Below are positions 18,139-26,933 of a stretch of 64,000 nucleotides of DNA, one piece after another. The stretch spans positions 23,601 to 87,600 of the forward strand of contig PNLP01000028.1 in NCBI GenBank assembly GCA_013823135.1. The letters are read 5' to 3'. A program made the translations under genes and the position numbers. Under the pieces are notes generated by a model. It was not told the origin of the DNA, made no database searches, and saw only the letters and a program-made list of their open reading frames with translations. Source of the stretch: Planctomycetaceae bacterium. Lineage in GTDB: Bacteria > Planctomycetota > Planctomycetia > Gemmatales > Gemmataceae. How positions within the stretch are numbered: the stretch's first letter is position 1; every line of letters starts with the position of its first letter.

Positions 18139-18744
18139 ATGGCAGGGGTAACGTATCATCTGCGGGACCGCGGCGGCGAGTTGACGGCCGCATGGCAACG
18201 TCACTTCGGGGGCGTGTCGGACGTGGTGCCGGCAACCGGAGACATCTTCGGCGTTGCGGTGAATGCGGTCGTCAGTCCGGCGAACTGCTTCGGCTTCATG
18301 AACGGCGGCATCGATCGCGTTTACAGCGAACGCTTCGGCTGGCACATTCAGGATCAACTTCGCGAGATCATCCGTCGCGATTGGGATGGCGAGTTACCGA
18401 TCGGTCTGGCGCTTGTTATGGAAACCGGTTCGGCCGATGTGCCGTTTCTGGTTGTCGCTCCGACGCTGCGTGCCCCGGTGAGTGTTGCACAAACGCTGAA
18501 CGCGTACCTCTCGTTTCGTGCCGTGCTGCGAGCCGTTCGCAAGCACAACGAACGACGACCGGGTTCCATCAGCAGCGTGGCCTGTCCGGGAATGGGAACC
18601 GGCACCGGCGAAATGCCTGTTGGGATCTGTGCTCGTCAGATGCGTGCCGCGTGGGACGAGGTTGAAGGCGGGCATCCGTTCGAGCCAACCGGCGTGAACG
18701 ATGCGTTGGTGCAGCACTACCGCTTGCTACGAGATGAGGAGTGA
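18139..18744 (+). CDS. macro-domain protein
   Basis: 201 residues; GGAGG lies 9 nt before ATG 18139. Macro domains bind or hydrolyse ADP-ribose derivatives. The sequence has 'GDIFGVAVNAVVSPANCFGFMNGGIDRVYSERFG' as the ligand-binding core (continuous in the gene), then 'VVAPTLRAP' and 'SVACPGMGTGTGEMP' for the phosphate-binding loop. The 'SPANCFG' and 'MNGGID' variants resemble the phage-tail-associated and phosphatase-like macro proteins. It stands alone in the operon sense; its biological substrate is not evident. Confidence 0.9.
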   Translation: MAGVTYHLRDRGGELTAAWQRHFGGVSDVVPATGDIFGVAVNAVVSPANCFGFMNGGIDRVYSERFGWHIQDQLREIIRRDWDGELPIGLALVMETGSADVPFLVVAPTLRAPVSVAQTLNAYLSFRAVLRAVRKHNERRPGSISSVACPGMGTGTGEMPVGICARQMRAAWDEVEGGHPFEPTGVNDALVQHYRLLRDEE

Positions 18745-18823
18745 TCTGAGCGTCGATGGGCGTTCAGCCAGACGTAGGATCCTCAGGTTTGCATGTGTCG
18801 GTTGGCGATGAGAGCGGTTCGGC

Positions 18824-19075
18824 CTACTTTGGGGGAGCACCTGGCTCCGACAATTTCCCGACCGGCTCGGTGAAAAATGTGCACAAGATCAAGACCACAA
18901 TGAACCCCAACAAACACCCCGACACTGGTCCGAGGACCAACCCAAGCAAGGTCAGCCAAGGCAGCCCGGACCAGATACCGAAGCCAACCCACGCCAGCGT
19001 GCCTATCCCCGTACCCGCAGAGAGAACGGCATCGTTCCAGCCTCCAGCGTCACGCCAGAACTTTGGCAGTCGCAT
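18824..19075 (-). CDS. small two-helix membrane protein
   Basis: 83 residues from ATG 19075, preceded by GAGG. After 'MRLPKFWRDAGGWNDAVLSAG' come two hydrophobic segments at ~25-48 and ~51-72, and a short charged tail. No family recognised. Its coding status rests on the ribosome site and the clear hydrophobic pattern; it could be a non-conserved frame. Confidence 0.5.
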   Translation of the reverse strand: MRLPKFWRDAGGWNDAVLSAGTGIGTLAWVGFGIWSGLPWLTLLGLVLGPVSGCLLGFIVVLILCTFFTEPVGKLSEPGAPPK

Positions 19076-19356
19076 CTGACTCGCCTCGGTGGCTGAAAAC
19101 GGGATCAGTTTGCGTTGCCTATCGCATCGCAACGCGGAGATTCGCACAGCAACACAGTAACAACAAACCTGCGAAGCGTCGATCCGGTGACGTGCTCAGT
19201 CGCACAAATCGGCGATTTTTGGTGAAGAGCGATTTGACACCGCGGAAATCGTCCGGCACTTACACATTGAGGGTCGCCCAGCCGGGCTTTACAGGCACCA
19301 CCCCGGCGCGACACAATACCGGCTCACTCGGAACATCACCGGCAAGGAGGCCGACC

Positions 19357-20721
19357 GTGGGGCTCCCATTCTGGTTCACGAAACTGCTCGTTCGCACTGG
19401 CGTCGCCAAGTTCACCCCGCGTGCCAAGCGCCTCACCGACGGCGGCACCGCATTCCTTCGCCACTACTCCGATCGCGTTCTCGCCGCACCCATCGAGGAA
19501 CTGCTCGACCCGGCGTTCGTACCCGATGCGTGCGGGCCGGATGTCATCGACCTGAACCCCGCCGCCCCGCGTTCAGAATCGGGGATCAGTCTCGGGCGGT
19601 TCACCGCCGACCGTCGCGGGAACCCACCGCCGCAAGGGTTGCCCGAACTGCGAACCGCCATCGCCGACCGCTACCAGCGATTCGATAGCCGTGCCGTGAA
19701 CCCCGAGAACGAAGTTCTCGTCACGCACGGGGCCACGGGTGCGCTCGCCACGGCACTCGATGCGTTCGTGAACCCCGGCGACCGCGTCGTGATGTTCGAC
19801 CCGAGTTCGTCGCTGTTCACGCTCGGGGCCAAGTCCCGCCAGGCAACCGTGCGGTGGGTGCCGACGTGGACCGAGGACGGTCGCTGTCGCTATCCCGCGG
19901 CCGCGTTCGAGAAGGCGATGCGCGGCGCGAAGATGCTCGTGCTGTCGGCTCCGATGAACCCGACCGGCGCGTGCATTGCAGACGAAGACCTCGATCACCT
20001 CGCGTGGATCGCCGCCGCGTACAACGTGCTCATCTTCGCGGACGAATCGTTCGCACGGTTCCAGTTCGGCACATCTGGCAAGGCGTTCGGCCGGCTCGCC
20101 GGAGCCGACAAACGGATCCTCACGGCCGGGTCGATCTCGCAAGAGTTCGGCCTGGGTGCGTTGCGGGTCGGCTGGCTCGCCGGGCCGCGGCACCTGATTC
20201 GCGCGTGCGGCCTGATGCAGAACCTGAACGCGCCGTTCGTGCCGGCCGTGTGTCAACAAGCCGCTGCAAAAGCGTTGTCGGAACCCGACGCCGAGTTCCG
20301 CGTGCAGCGCGATCGCTTGAAGGAGAAACGCGACTACACTTTCGACCGCCTCCGTGCGATGGGCCTGGAACCGGACCGCCCCGGTGCTGGCCTGTTCATG
20401 TGGGTGCCGGTCGCCGGGTTGGGGCTCGATGGCCGCACGTTCGCCGAGCGATTGTTCCGCGAGGAGCGGGTGCAGGTCGGTCCGGGGATCGCGTTCGGGC
20501 CATCGGGTGCGGGGCACATCCGCATCGGCTTCGCGGCCGACGACGGCCGCTTGCGTGAGGGACTGACGCGAATGGCCGCGTTCATCGACCGACTGCGGAA
20601 CCCGTCGATTGGGGTTATGTCTGCACGGGTGGAATTGGAAGTGGCACCGACCGAGGAAGTGACCGAAACGCCTGTCGCGGAAGCAACCGAGCAGGCGAAA
20701 CCCGCGTTTAGCCGGGTGTGA
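19357..20721 (+). CDS. aminotransferase-fold protein lacking the PLP lysine
   Basis: 454 residues from GTG 19357, which has AAGGAGG six nt upstream; the longer frame from 19063 is not needed. It follows the class I/II aminotransferase fold: 'TDGGTAFLRHYSD', 'LVTHGATGALATAL', 'LSAPMNPTGACI' and 'LIFADESFARF', and ends with a short acidic extension. At the position of the Schiff-base lysine ('S.SK..GL.G.R.G') it has Gln262: 'AGSISQEFGLGALRVGW'. It is therefore probably not a standard transaminase. It may be a binding protein or a PLP-independent enzyme. A bidirectional terminator follows. Confidence 0.85.
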   Translation: MGLPFWFTKLLVRTGVAKFTPRAKRLTDGGTAFLRHYSDRVLAAPIEELLDPAFVPDACGPDVIDLNPAAPRSESGISLGRFTADRRGNPPPQGLPELRTAIADRYQRFDSRAVNPENEVLVTHGATGALATALDAFVNPGDRVVMFDPSSSLFTLGAKSRQATVRWVPTWTEDGRCRYPAAAFEKAMRGAKMLVLSAPMNPTGACIADEDLDHLAWIAAAYNVLIFADESFARFQFGTSGKAFGRLAGADKRILTAGSISQEFGLGALRVGWLAGPRHLIRACGLMQNLNAPFVPAVCQQAAAKALSEPDAEFRVQRDRLKEKRDYTFDRLRAMGLEPDRPGAGLFMWVPVAGLGLDGRTFAERLFREERVQVGPGIAFGPSGAGHIRIGFAADDGRLREGLTRMAAFIDRLRNPSIGVMSARVELEVAPTEEVTETPVAEATEQAKPAFSRV

Positions 20722-20734
20722 CCAATGTTTAGCT

Positions 20735-20781
20735 GCGACCGAAGGGAGCGCGAGTGTTTGACACGCGCTCCCTTCGGTCGC
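20735..20781. terminator. bidirectional terminator hairpin
   Basis: 18-bp perfect arms (GCGACCGAAGGGAGCGCG at 20735-20752; complement 20764-20781) between the convergent aminotransferase-like and secretin-N-like genes. Confidence 0.8.
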
Positions 20782-20792
20782 GGCGAATCCGA

Positions 20793-22106
20793 TCAGCGCC
20801 CACCCATACTAGTGCCCAGCGCCGCGTGAACTTCGGCGGATGCACGCACGATGATCGACATGCTCGGGAAGTGGAATGTCACCGATGCCGGCCCGCCGTT
20901 CTCCTTCCAGCTCAGCGGATCAATCGTCGCCTTGATCGACTTCATGATCGCTTCCACGTTCGACATCGTTTGCTGGAAGTCCACCAGCGGCCCCCAGGTC
21001 AGGCTCCCCGCGAACGGCCCGACTCCCTGCACCACGTCGCCCAGGTAATACACCCGCGTGACGAGCATGTTCTTGGCCTTCTCCACGTCCACGACCTGAA
21101 TCACCTGATCCTTGACGACGAACGTCAGCCCTTGCGACGCGAGCACCTGTCGCAACACGGTACGGGACGCAACACCATTGGCCTGAAGGCTCACGGGTTT
21201 CCGCAGGTCGATGCCGAGGTCGTCGATCGACTTCTTGTCGATAAACAGTTTCTGGTCGAGCGAGTTCGACAGGTCTTGCATGGCTTCATCGAGCGGCCGG
21301 TTGTTCCAGTCCACGACGATCGGCTTGTTCAGCGACTCGATGATCTTCTTTTCCTGCTCCGTGAGGTCGATCGTCTTGAGCCGGCGAGCGGTCTTCTCTT
21401 TCCAGTCCTTGGGGAACTCGACATCACCGAGGGCGGGGAGCGACGACTTCATCACGTCGTTCATCGCCAGCGTGATGCGTGATTGCTGGAGTTGTGCGAA
21501 GTCGGCGGAGTCCTGAACGCGATCGGCGAACCCGTTCTGCGTCGAAAGGCTAATCACGGCCGGGTTGTTCGGGAACGTGCGGGACAGCAGCGAGATCTCG
21601 CGATCGGCTTCCTTGTTCTGCCCGGAACGCTTGTACTCGGCAACGCGGTCGATCCCTTCCTTCACGGCCTTGATCTCGCGGACGTAACTATCGAACGCCG
21701 CTTGCTTGTCGTTCTTCACACCGACCGCAATCGGATCGTTCTTCACGCCGGGGTTCGGCAACGCTCGGCCCTCGATGGCCGCAATCTTCTGGTTCAGGAT
21801 ATCTGTGAGGGTTTTGCGGGCGGTACCGCTCAGGCTCGGGGACAGATCGATCACGTTAACCTGCGTGGACTTGAGCAGTTGTGTGGCCTTCACGCGGTTG
21901 GTCTTGGCGAGCCGGTCTGCGTCGGCGATGGCGTTGAGCACATCCGCCTCGGCCTTCTGATCGGTGATCTTCTGGCGTGCGACCGCTTCGCCCAGGGGGT
22001 CGAGCGGTGGCCGCTTCGGCGGTTGTGCGGTGCTGATGGTTGCGGATACGCCCAACCCGAGCAGGGCGGCGGCCAGGTGCCGGATGGCGGTTCCCGAACG
22101 GTTCAT
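20793..22106 (-). CDS. secreted protein with secretin/TonB short N-terminal (STN)-like domain
   Basis: 437 residues with a signal peptide (1-27, ending STA). The middle is helical and charged. At ~255-360 there is an STN-like domain: 'RPLDEAMQDLSNSLDQKLFIDKKS', 'SLQANGVASRTVLRQVLASQGLTFVVKDQVIQVV', typical of secretin and TonB-receptor N-termini. The C-terminus lacks a secretin beta-barrel. Planctomycete proteins of this type are common and of unknown role; binding to a periplasmic partner is likely. Confidence 0.8.
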   Translation of the reverse strand: MNRSGTAIRHLAAALLGLGVSATISTAQPPKRPPLDPLGEAVARQKITDQKAEADVLNAIADADRLAKTNRVKATQLLKSTQVNVIDLSPSLSGTARKTLTDILNQKIAAIEGRALPNPGVKNDPIAVGVKNDKQAAFDSYVREIKAVKEGIDRVAEYKRSGQNKEADREISLLSRTFPNNPAVISLSTQNGFADRVQDSADFAQLQQSRITLAMNDVMKSSLPALGDVEFPKDWKEKTARRLKTIDLTEQEKKIIESLNKPIVVDWNNRPLDEAMQDLSNSLDQKLFIDKKSIDDLGIDLRKPVSLQANGVASRTVLRQVLASQGLTFVVKDQVIQVVDVEKAKNMLVTRVYYLGDVVQGVGPFAGSLTWGPLVDFQQTMSNVEAIMKSIKATIDPLSWKENGGPASVTFHFPSMSIIVRASAEVHAALGTSMGGR

Positions 22107-22622
22107 GTCCAGTTCCTTCGCCGGTGTGGGCGGAGTATCTCCCTATGACATAACGTACCCGCCCTTCGCGCCGTTTGCCAAGTCTTCCGAAGAGGTTGTG
22201 ACACCCGACGCCTGGCCGAACCGGCGCAACCGGTCTGGTCCGGCCGATTGCACTCCCGAATGCTGTGTCGTTTCAGAGCTCTACAGAGGTTGAAGTTTGG
22301 TAGGGTGGGTCGAGACCGGCTTTGCGGTCGAACCCCACCACAACCTGGGGAAATGCTGGGGTTCATGGTGGGGCTCGTCACGAAGTGTGCCTCGACCCAC
22401 CCTACCAAAACCGCTCAAACTCATTGGATGCGTAGCAGCTAACCCTTAAGCTCCGCTTGCGTGGCAAACAGGCAGGTGTTATGTTGCCACCCCTTTGCAA
22501 CCGAAAGTAGGAATCTGCGTCGTAAGGCGTGAAACCTATTCTCTGGCATATTGCAGGATTGCTGTTTTAAGCGTGTCAGTGGTGAGCGACTCGCCACTGC
22601 TTAACTTCCAAAGGATCCAGTG
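22107..22622. other. 516-bp intergenic region with a MITE-like inverted repeat
   Basis: No gene supported. It holds the upstream regions of two divergent genes and a 114-bp inverted-repeat element. A short palindrome AGTGGTGAG/CTCGCCACT is present near 22578-22600. Confidence 0.5.
22296..22409. mobile_element. MITE/REP-like palindromic element
   Basis: The 19-bp terminal arms TTTGGTAGGGTGGGTCGAG (22296-22314) and the complement (22391-22409) enclose a GC-rich inner hairpin (CCCCACCA / TGGTGGGG). No coding capacity. Resembles non-autonomous MITE or RAYT-mobilised elements; no transposase is nearby. Confidence 0.65.
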
Positions 22623-24203
22623 ATGGCAGAGAGGCAGCACTCGGAAAGCGAAAGCCTGAGTTCACCCCTAATCAAGGACGACAGCTTTTATAGTATCATT
22701 AGGGCGATTTCCCGAGGCGAGGAAATCCTTAACGTGCTTGAGATTGGCTCCTCCAGCGGTGGGGGAACTACCGAGGCGTTTGTCGAAGGGCTTCGCGATA
22801 ATCCCCGTAAGCCAGCGCTCTTCTGCATGGAAGTACACCGGCCGCGTTTTCAGGAATTGTCTCACCGCTATTCCGGTGATTCCTTTGTGAAGTGCTACAA
22901 CGCCTCCTCCGTCAGCTTGGAGTGTTTCCCGACGCCGGCGCAAGTAATGGAATTTTATCGCCAAGGAGTGGGCGGGCTCAACCGCTTTCCCTTGGCTGAC
23001 GTGCTGCGATGGCTGGAACAAGACATTGAGTACGTTCGCAACTCGGGGGTTACAGCGGATGGGATTGAGCGGATCAAGCGCGAACACAAGATCAAGTGCT
23101 TTGACGTTGTCCTAATCGATGGCTCGGAATTCACCGGTGAAGCTGAGCTCCGGCAAGTTTACGGCGCGAAGTTCATATTTCTGGACAACATCAACACCTA
23201 CAAGAACTACGTTAATCATCGCCAGTTGATGGAAGACGACGGCTACACCCTGATCTACCACGAGCCGAATCAACGTAACGGTCGCTCCGCATTCCGCCGG
23301 AACGGCAAGGCGTCTTTCACTTCGGAGCAGAAGGAGCGTGATCTCGTCGACGCATTGGTCCGGCCCGAAATGGTCGTCTTCGACGTTGGCGCAAACGTTG
23401 GCGATTACACGGAACTCTTCAGTCGCAGCGTTGGTCCGGGCGGGCGCGTGTTTGCCTTCGAGCCGATTGCGAGCACATTTGGCCGGCTCAAGGAACGCAT
23501 GGCGAAACCGGGACACGAGAACGTTCGCGTGTTCCAAAACGCCATCTACTCCACCGATGGAGAAGTGACGTTCAATGTCTTCCCGGACGAATACTCAGGG
23601 TGGAACAGCATCGGAAAACCCGAGATGCTGGACCCGAAGACCCACAAGAACATCGTACCCTTCGCGGGCAGCCAGACAGCGGTAAGTCGATCGCTCGATT
23701 CGTTCTGCGAGCAGCACGGAATCGGACGGATCGACTTCTTGAAAGTCGATGTCGAGGGTGCAGAGAAGAACGTGTTTCGCGGGGCCGAAGGCCTGCTATG
23801 CCGAAATGCCATCGGATTCATTCAGTTCGAAATCTCCGCCAAGATGCTGGAAGGGATGAAGGCGACAGCACGAGAAACTTTCGACGTCTTGAGCGAGTTC
23901 GGGTACGAATGCCGCAAGATTCGCGAAGGGGGCTCGCTGGGTGAGCGTGTTGTTGATTCGGACGCCTTTTACGATAACTTCGTCGCCTTTCCGTCCGTGG
24001 CAGCAAGTTACGTTGTGCAGCAGATGGAGGCGCTCGCGCAACTCCGAGTGCCCGTGTGGAAACTGGCACGCGACCTGGATGCCGTTCGCACGGAACTCGA
24101 AGAAGCCCGTCAGCGCATCGCCTTCATCGAAGGATCAAAGTTCTGGAAACTCCGGAACCGCTGGCACTCGCTGAAGAACAAGCTCAATCGCCGCGCCAGT
24201 TGA
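22623..24203 (+). CDS. two-domain methyltransferase, C-terminal FkbM family
   Basis: 526 residues from ATG 22623 (GTG 22620 also possible; AAGGA upstream). The N-terminal half has SAM-methyltransferase-like features: 'LNVLEIGSSSGGGTTEAFV' and 'FDVVLIDGSEFTGEAE'. The C-terminal half is FkbM type: 'VVFDVGANVGDYTELFSR', 'FAFEPIAST', 'IDFLKVDVEGAEKNVFRGA'. A coiled coil and 'GSKFWKLRNRWHSLK' close the protein, a tail seen on surface-glycan enzymes. It probably O-methylates a sugar on an exported glycan. It stands beside a glycosyltransferase gene. Confidence 0.88.
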   Translation: MAERQHSESESLSSPLIKDDSFYSIIRAISRGEEILNVLEIGSSSGGGTTEAFVEGLRDNPRKPALFCMEVHRPRFQELSHRYSGDSFVKCYNASSVSLECFPTPAQVMEFYRQGVGGLNRFPLADVLRWLEQDIEYVRNSGVTADGIERIKREHKIKCFDVVLIDGSEFTGEAELRQVYGAKFIFLDNINTYKNYVNHRQLMEDDGYTLIYHEPNQRNGRSAFRRNGKASFTSEQKERDLVDALVRPEMVVFDVGANVGDYTELFSRSVGPGGRVFAFEPIASTFGRLKERMAKPGHENVRVFQNAIYSTDGEVTFNVFPDEYSGWNSIGKPEMLDPKTHKNIVPFAGSQTAVSRSLDSFCEQHGIGRIDFLKVDVEGAEKNVFRGAEGLLCRNAIGFIQFEISAKMLEGMKATARETFDVLSEFGYECRKIREGGSLGERVVDSDAFYDNFVAFPSVAASYVVQQMEALAQLRVPVWKLARDLDAVRTELEEARQRIAFIEGSKFWKLRNRWHSLKNKLNRRAS

Positions 24204-24321
24204 GAACGCCGGCAGTTCGTTGCCAACGGCTGTGGACCAGCCCAAACAACAATGGCATCGACAAGAAATCGATCGATCACACAGACTGCGAAAGTACGGC
24301 AGCCGGCGCAGCCCGATCCAT

Positions 24322-25185
24322 TTACTTCAACGCCGCGGTGAATGCATAATCGTAGTCCCGATCCACCATGACCCACGGATGGAGGCGTAGCGGGAACGTC
24401 ATCTCGAGGACGGGCAGCGTGTCGAGTTTGCCGACGTGCCCCTTCGTGTGCGTGGCGTCGGGGCGGATGCCGATGTTGCGCACGAGGTTTACGGCCGGGA
24501 CCACCGACATGGCGGACTGCGTCAGTCGGGCGACGCTCCACTGATAATCCCAGGTGTCGGTAACGCCGCGATAAACGAGGTCGTACGCGAGCATCCTTTG
24601 CTTGTAGATCTCGGGATGGGCGAAAACATTCTGAATGCGTTCGCGGACATTGGGGTCTGCCCACAACTTCATATCGACGTCGTAATGTCGCCACATCCGC
24701 CGCCAAGAAGCCCAACCCCAGATCGCACCGCAGTACGAGAAGTGATACTGCTGATTTTCCGCTCGCCAGCGCCCCACAGGATTGAAGCCCGTGATCATGC
24801 CGATGCGTTGATCGTCGCAGTAATTGTCGAGCATCTCCTCCATGAACCGGAAAAACGTCGGGTGGGGAAGGATGTCATCTTCGAGAATGATGGCTCGCTC
24901 CACTTGCTCGAAGACCCAGTTCAGGCCGCTCGACACCCGCCGGCGACAGCCAAGATTCGTCGCCGAGTAGTTGCGAAGCACTTCGCAGGGCCAATCGACA
25001 CGCTCTACGAACGCGCGAGCGGCGGAGCATCGCTGAGCATCCTCCGGATGGTCCGAGCGCGGCCCATCGGCGATCAGCAGAAGCTTTTGGGGTCGAGCTC
25101 TGGCGATTTCAGCAAAGACCTGGGCCGTGGTATCGGGGCGATTGAAGAAGAAAAACGCCACCGGGGTTGAGAGTCCTGTCGCCAT
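24322..25185 (-). CDS. glycosyltransferase, GT-A fold (GNT-I/HlpA-like)
   Basis: 287 residues from ATG 25185, preceded by GAGG and GGAG. The start 'PVAFFFFNRPDTTAQVFAEI' and the metal-binding 'AIILEDDILPHPTFFRFM' are those of GT-A glycosyltransferases of the alpha-1,3-GlcNAc transferase-like group, often annotated HlpA-like. 'WGWASWRRMWRHYD' is conserved in this group. It probably adds a sugar in surface polysaccharide or glycoprotein synthesis. Convergent with the FkbM gene. Confidence 0.85.
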   Translation of the reverse strand: MATGLSTPVAFFFFNRPDTTAQVFAEIARARPQKLLLIADGPRSDHPEDAQRCSAARAFVERVDWPCEVLRNYSATNLGCRRRVSSGLNWVFEQVERAIILEDDILPHPTFFRFMEEMLDNYCDDQRIGMITGFNPVGRWRAENQQYHFSYCGAIWGWASWRRMWRHYDVDMKLWADPNVRERIQNVFAHPEIYKQRMLAYDLVYRGVTDTWDYQWSVARLTQSAMSVVPAVNLVRNIGIRPDATHTKGHVGKLDTLPVLEMTFPLRLHPWVMVDRDYDYAFTAALK

Positions 25186-25380
25186 ACTTGCTCCATCCTC
25201 ACCGTGAAGAGATCGGCTACCGATTTGGTGCATCCTACTGTTCAGGCAAAAAAAGGACGGTTTGCATTGGACACGACTGGTTATAACCCGTTGCTTTGAT
25301 TGATCTTCCCAAAAACCAAAAAATCCAGCCTATGTCTTATTGTGGGTTACCACACCATACCTCGAAGGACACAGGCATGG

Positions 25381-25642
25381 ATGCCACGCGTGTTAGCGTT
25401 CTCCACCAGAGTTGCGCCCCAAAGACACCCCTTCCCCTGTCCGCAATGTGGTCGGATCGGACATCGCACGGACACACAATCGACGGCTGTGGGACGTCGC
25501 TCCTGATCACATCCTCTTCGTCGAATTGACCGTGTGAGGTTACCGCGTCACTTGCGACTGCTGCAAGATGTTCCGCTCGCAAGTCCCAGGCATCGAACCA
25601 GCACGATCCTACAGGTCTTTCGGTCATTTCGATCCGGGTTGA
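25381..25642 (+). pseudogene. remnant of a zinc-ribbon transposase (ISL3-like N-terminus)
   Basis: Two frames together resemble the N-terminus of a transposase: frame 1 gives 'HPFPCPQCGRIGHRTDTQST', then a +1 shift near 25495 leads to 'DHILFVELTV', an in-frame TGA, and 'GYRVTCDCCKMFRSQVPGIE'. The CPQC and CDCC pairs match the zinc ribbon of ISL3-like transposases. The remainder of the element is missing. I infer an old insertion now degraded. The region 25186-25380 has no gene. Confidence 0.6.
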
Positions 25643-25699
25643 CCCAGATTCCCGTTCCGGCTATCTCGCCTGGTTAGCCATCAACCCGGGAGTCGCTGC

Positions 25700-26404
25700 A
25701 TGTTACGCCGTCGACCGATGCTCGTGGCCGTCGGGCTCATCGTCCTGCTCGTGTCGGGCGTGGTCGGCGTTCTCGTCAGTATGCTGAAGTGCGAACCGGC
25801 GTTCTACACCGACGCCGCGTGTCCGAACGACTACGACACCCGCGAAAAAGCGTCGCGGGTGCTCACGCGCATCCAGGATCTCAAGACCGACATCCGAACC
25901 AAAGGCGAGTGGGGCGAGACGTTCAGCGCCGAGGAATTGAACTGTTTCTTCGCTGAAACGATGACAGCGAACGGGAGTTTCGCCTCGCTGTTGCCAGAAG
26001 GGTTCAGCGCACCGCGGGTCGCCGTTGAAGGCGATCACCTGAAACTCGGGTTTCGCTACGGCGAAGGGTTTTGGTCCGCGATTGTCTGGATCGAACTCCG
26101 TGTCTGGCTGGTTGCCGAGGATATCAACGTGATGGCTGTTGAGGTCTGCGACCTGCGGGCGGGTCGGCTCGCAGTGGGGACGCAATCGGTCCTCGACGCC
26201 ATCGCGGAGGCGGCACGAGGCTCAAACATCGACGTGACGTGGTATCGACACAACGGCAACGCCGTTGGGCTGTTCCGCTTCTTCCCGGATCAGGTGCAAC
26301 CCGCGTCGAACGTGCTGACACTGGAGACGCGCGAGGGGAAAGTTGTCGTTGCTGGTCGAACCCGAACCGACCTGCCCCTGCCTTCAACCGTAATCGGACC
26401 GTGA
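25700..26404 (+). CDS. hypothetical membrane-anchored protein
   Basis: 234 residues. One N-terminal anchor (~8-28) then an extracytoplasmic domain. 'TFSAEELNCFFAETM' and 'PRVAVEGDHLKLGFRYG' are notable and similar planctomycete proteins carry such a pattern. No catalytic motif recognised. Directly followed by a family A palindrome, which may terminate it. Confidence 0.6.
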   Translation: MLRRRPMLVAVGLIVLLVSGVVGVLVSMLKCEPAFYTDAACPNDYDTREKASRVLTRIQDLKTDIRTKGEWGETFSAEELNCFFAETMTANGSFASLLPEGFSAPRVAVEGDHLKLGFRYGEGFWSAIVWIELRVWLVAEDINVMAVEVCDLRAGRLAVGTQSVLDAIAEAARGSNIDVTWYRHNGNAVGLFRFFPDQVQPASNVLTLETREGKVVVAGRTRTDLPLPSTVIGP

Positions 26405-26427
26405 TACAGGATCAGATATGCGTCAAT

Positions 26428-26489
26428 GTCCGAGCCCGAGCGCCAAGCGAGGTTCACGTTTGTCCCTCGCTTGGCGCTCGGGCTCAGAC
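26428..26489. repeat. inverted repeat, second copy of dispersed family A
   Basis: Arms 26428-26452 and 26465-26489 around a 12-nt loop. One base differs from the copy at 621-682 (GTCCGAG in the left arm). It sits between a convergent pair, 24 nt after the stop at 26404. Confidence 0.85.
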
Positions 26490-26849
26490 TCATGCTCCCT
26501 GCTCGCCAACATGCAACCTCACCAACCGTAAGCCATCCACGTTGCGTTCGATCTGCCATCGGCCCGTGAGCTTGGCTCCACGAAGCTCAACTGCGACGCA
26601 GCCTGGGCGATCCGCAAGCCAGTCGAAAGTGCCTGAGTCCCAACGGCTCACGGTGCCGCGATCGCCGGAAACCGGGCCTTCGTAGTCGAGATAAACCAGC
26701 CGGTGGTCGGCGTTCGCTTCGGCGGGCACGGGACAGTCCGGGGTTGGCTCCGCGAGAAGCCGCCAGGCACGCAACACGGGGCCGGCTTCCAGAAGGAAAT
26801 CCCAGTGCCGCCGGGGCCAGTCGTGTTCGAGAATGACGAATCGGGGCAT
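26490..26849 (-). CDS. LigD-type DNA 3'-phosphoesterase-like protein
   Basis: 119 residues from ATG 26849, a length that fits a single domain. It matches the N-terminal phosphoesterase domain of bacterial NHEJ LigD: 'FVILEHDWPRRHWDFLLE' with the His/Asp catalytic elements, 'HRLVYLDYEGPVSGDRGTV' and 'RWDSGTF'. Stand-alone versions are common in planctomycetes. Role: probably trimming of 3'-phosphate or ribonucleotide ends in DNA repair. Its start faces smpB, 84 bp away. The ribosome site is weak. Confidence 0.85.
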   Translation of the reverse strand: MPRFVILEHDWPRRHWDFLLEAGPVLRAWRLLAEPTPDCPVPAEANADHRLVYLDYEGPVSGDRGTVSRWDSGTFDWLADRPGCVAVELRGAKLTGRWQIERNVDGLRLVRLHVGEQGA

Positions 26850-26933
26850 GGGTTGTGCGGGGGAATGGTCTACGATTCCAGTTGCGACACTGGTAAGATA
26901 CACAGGCTCGGTCGGCGCACCCTGGATGGCACC

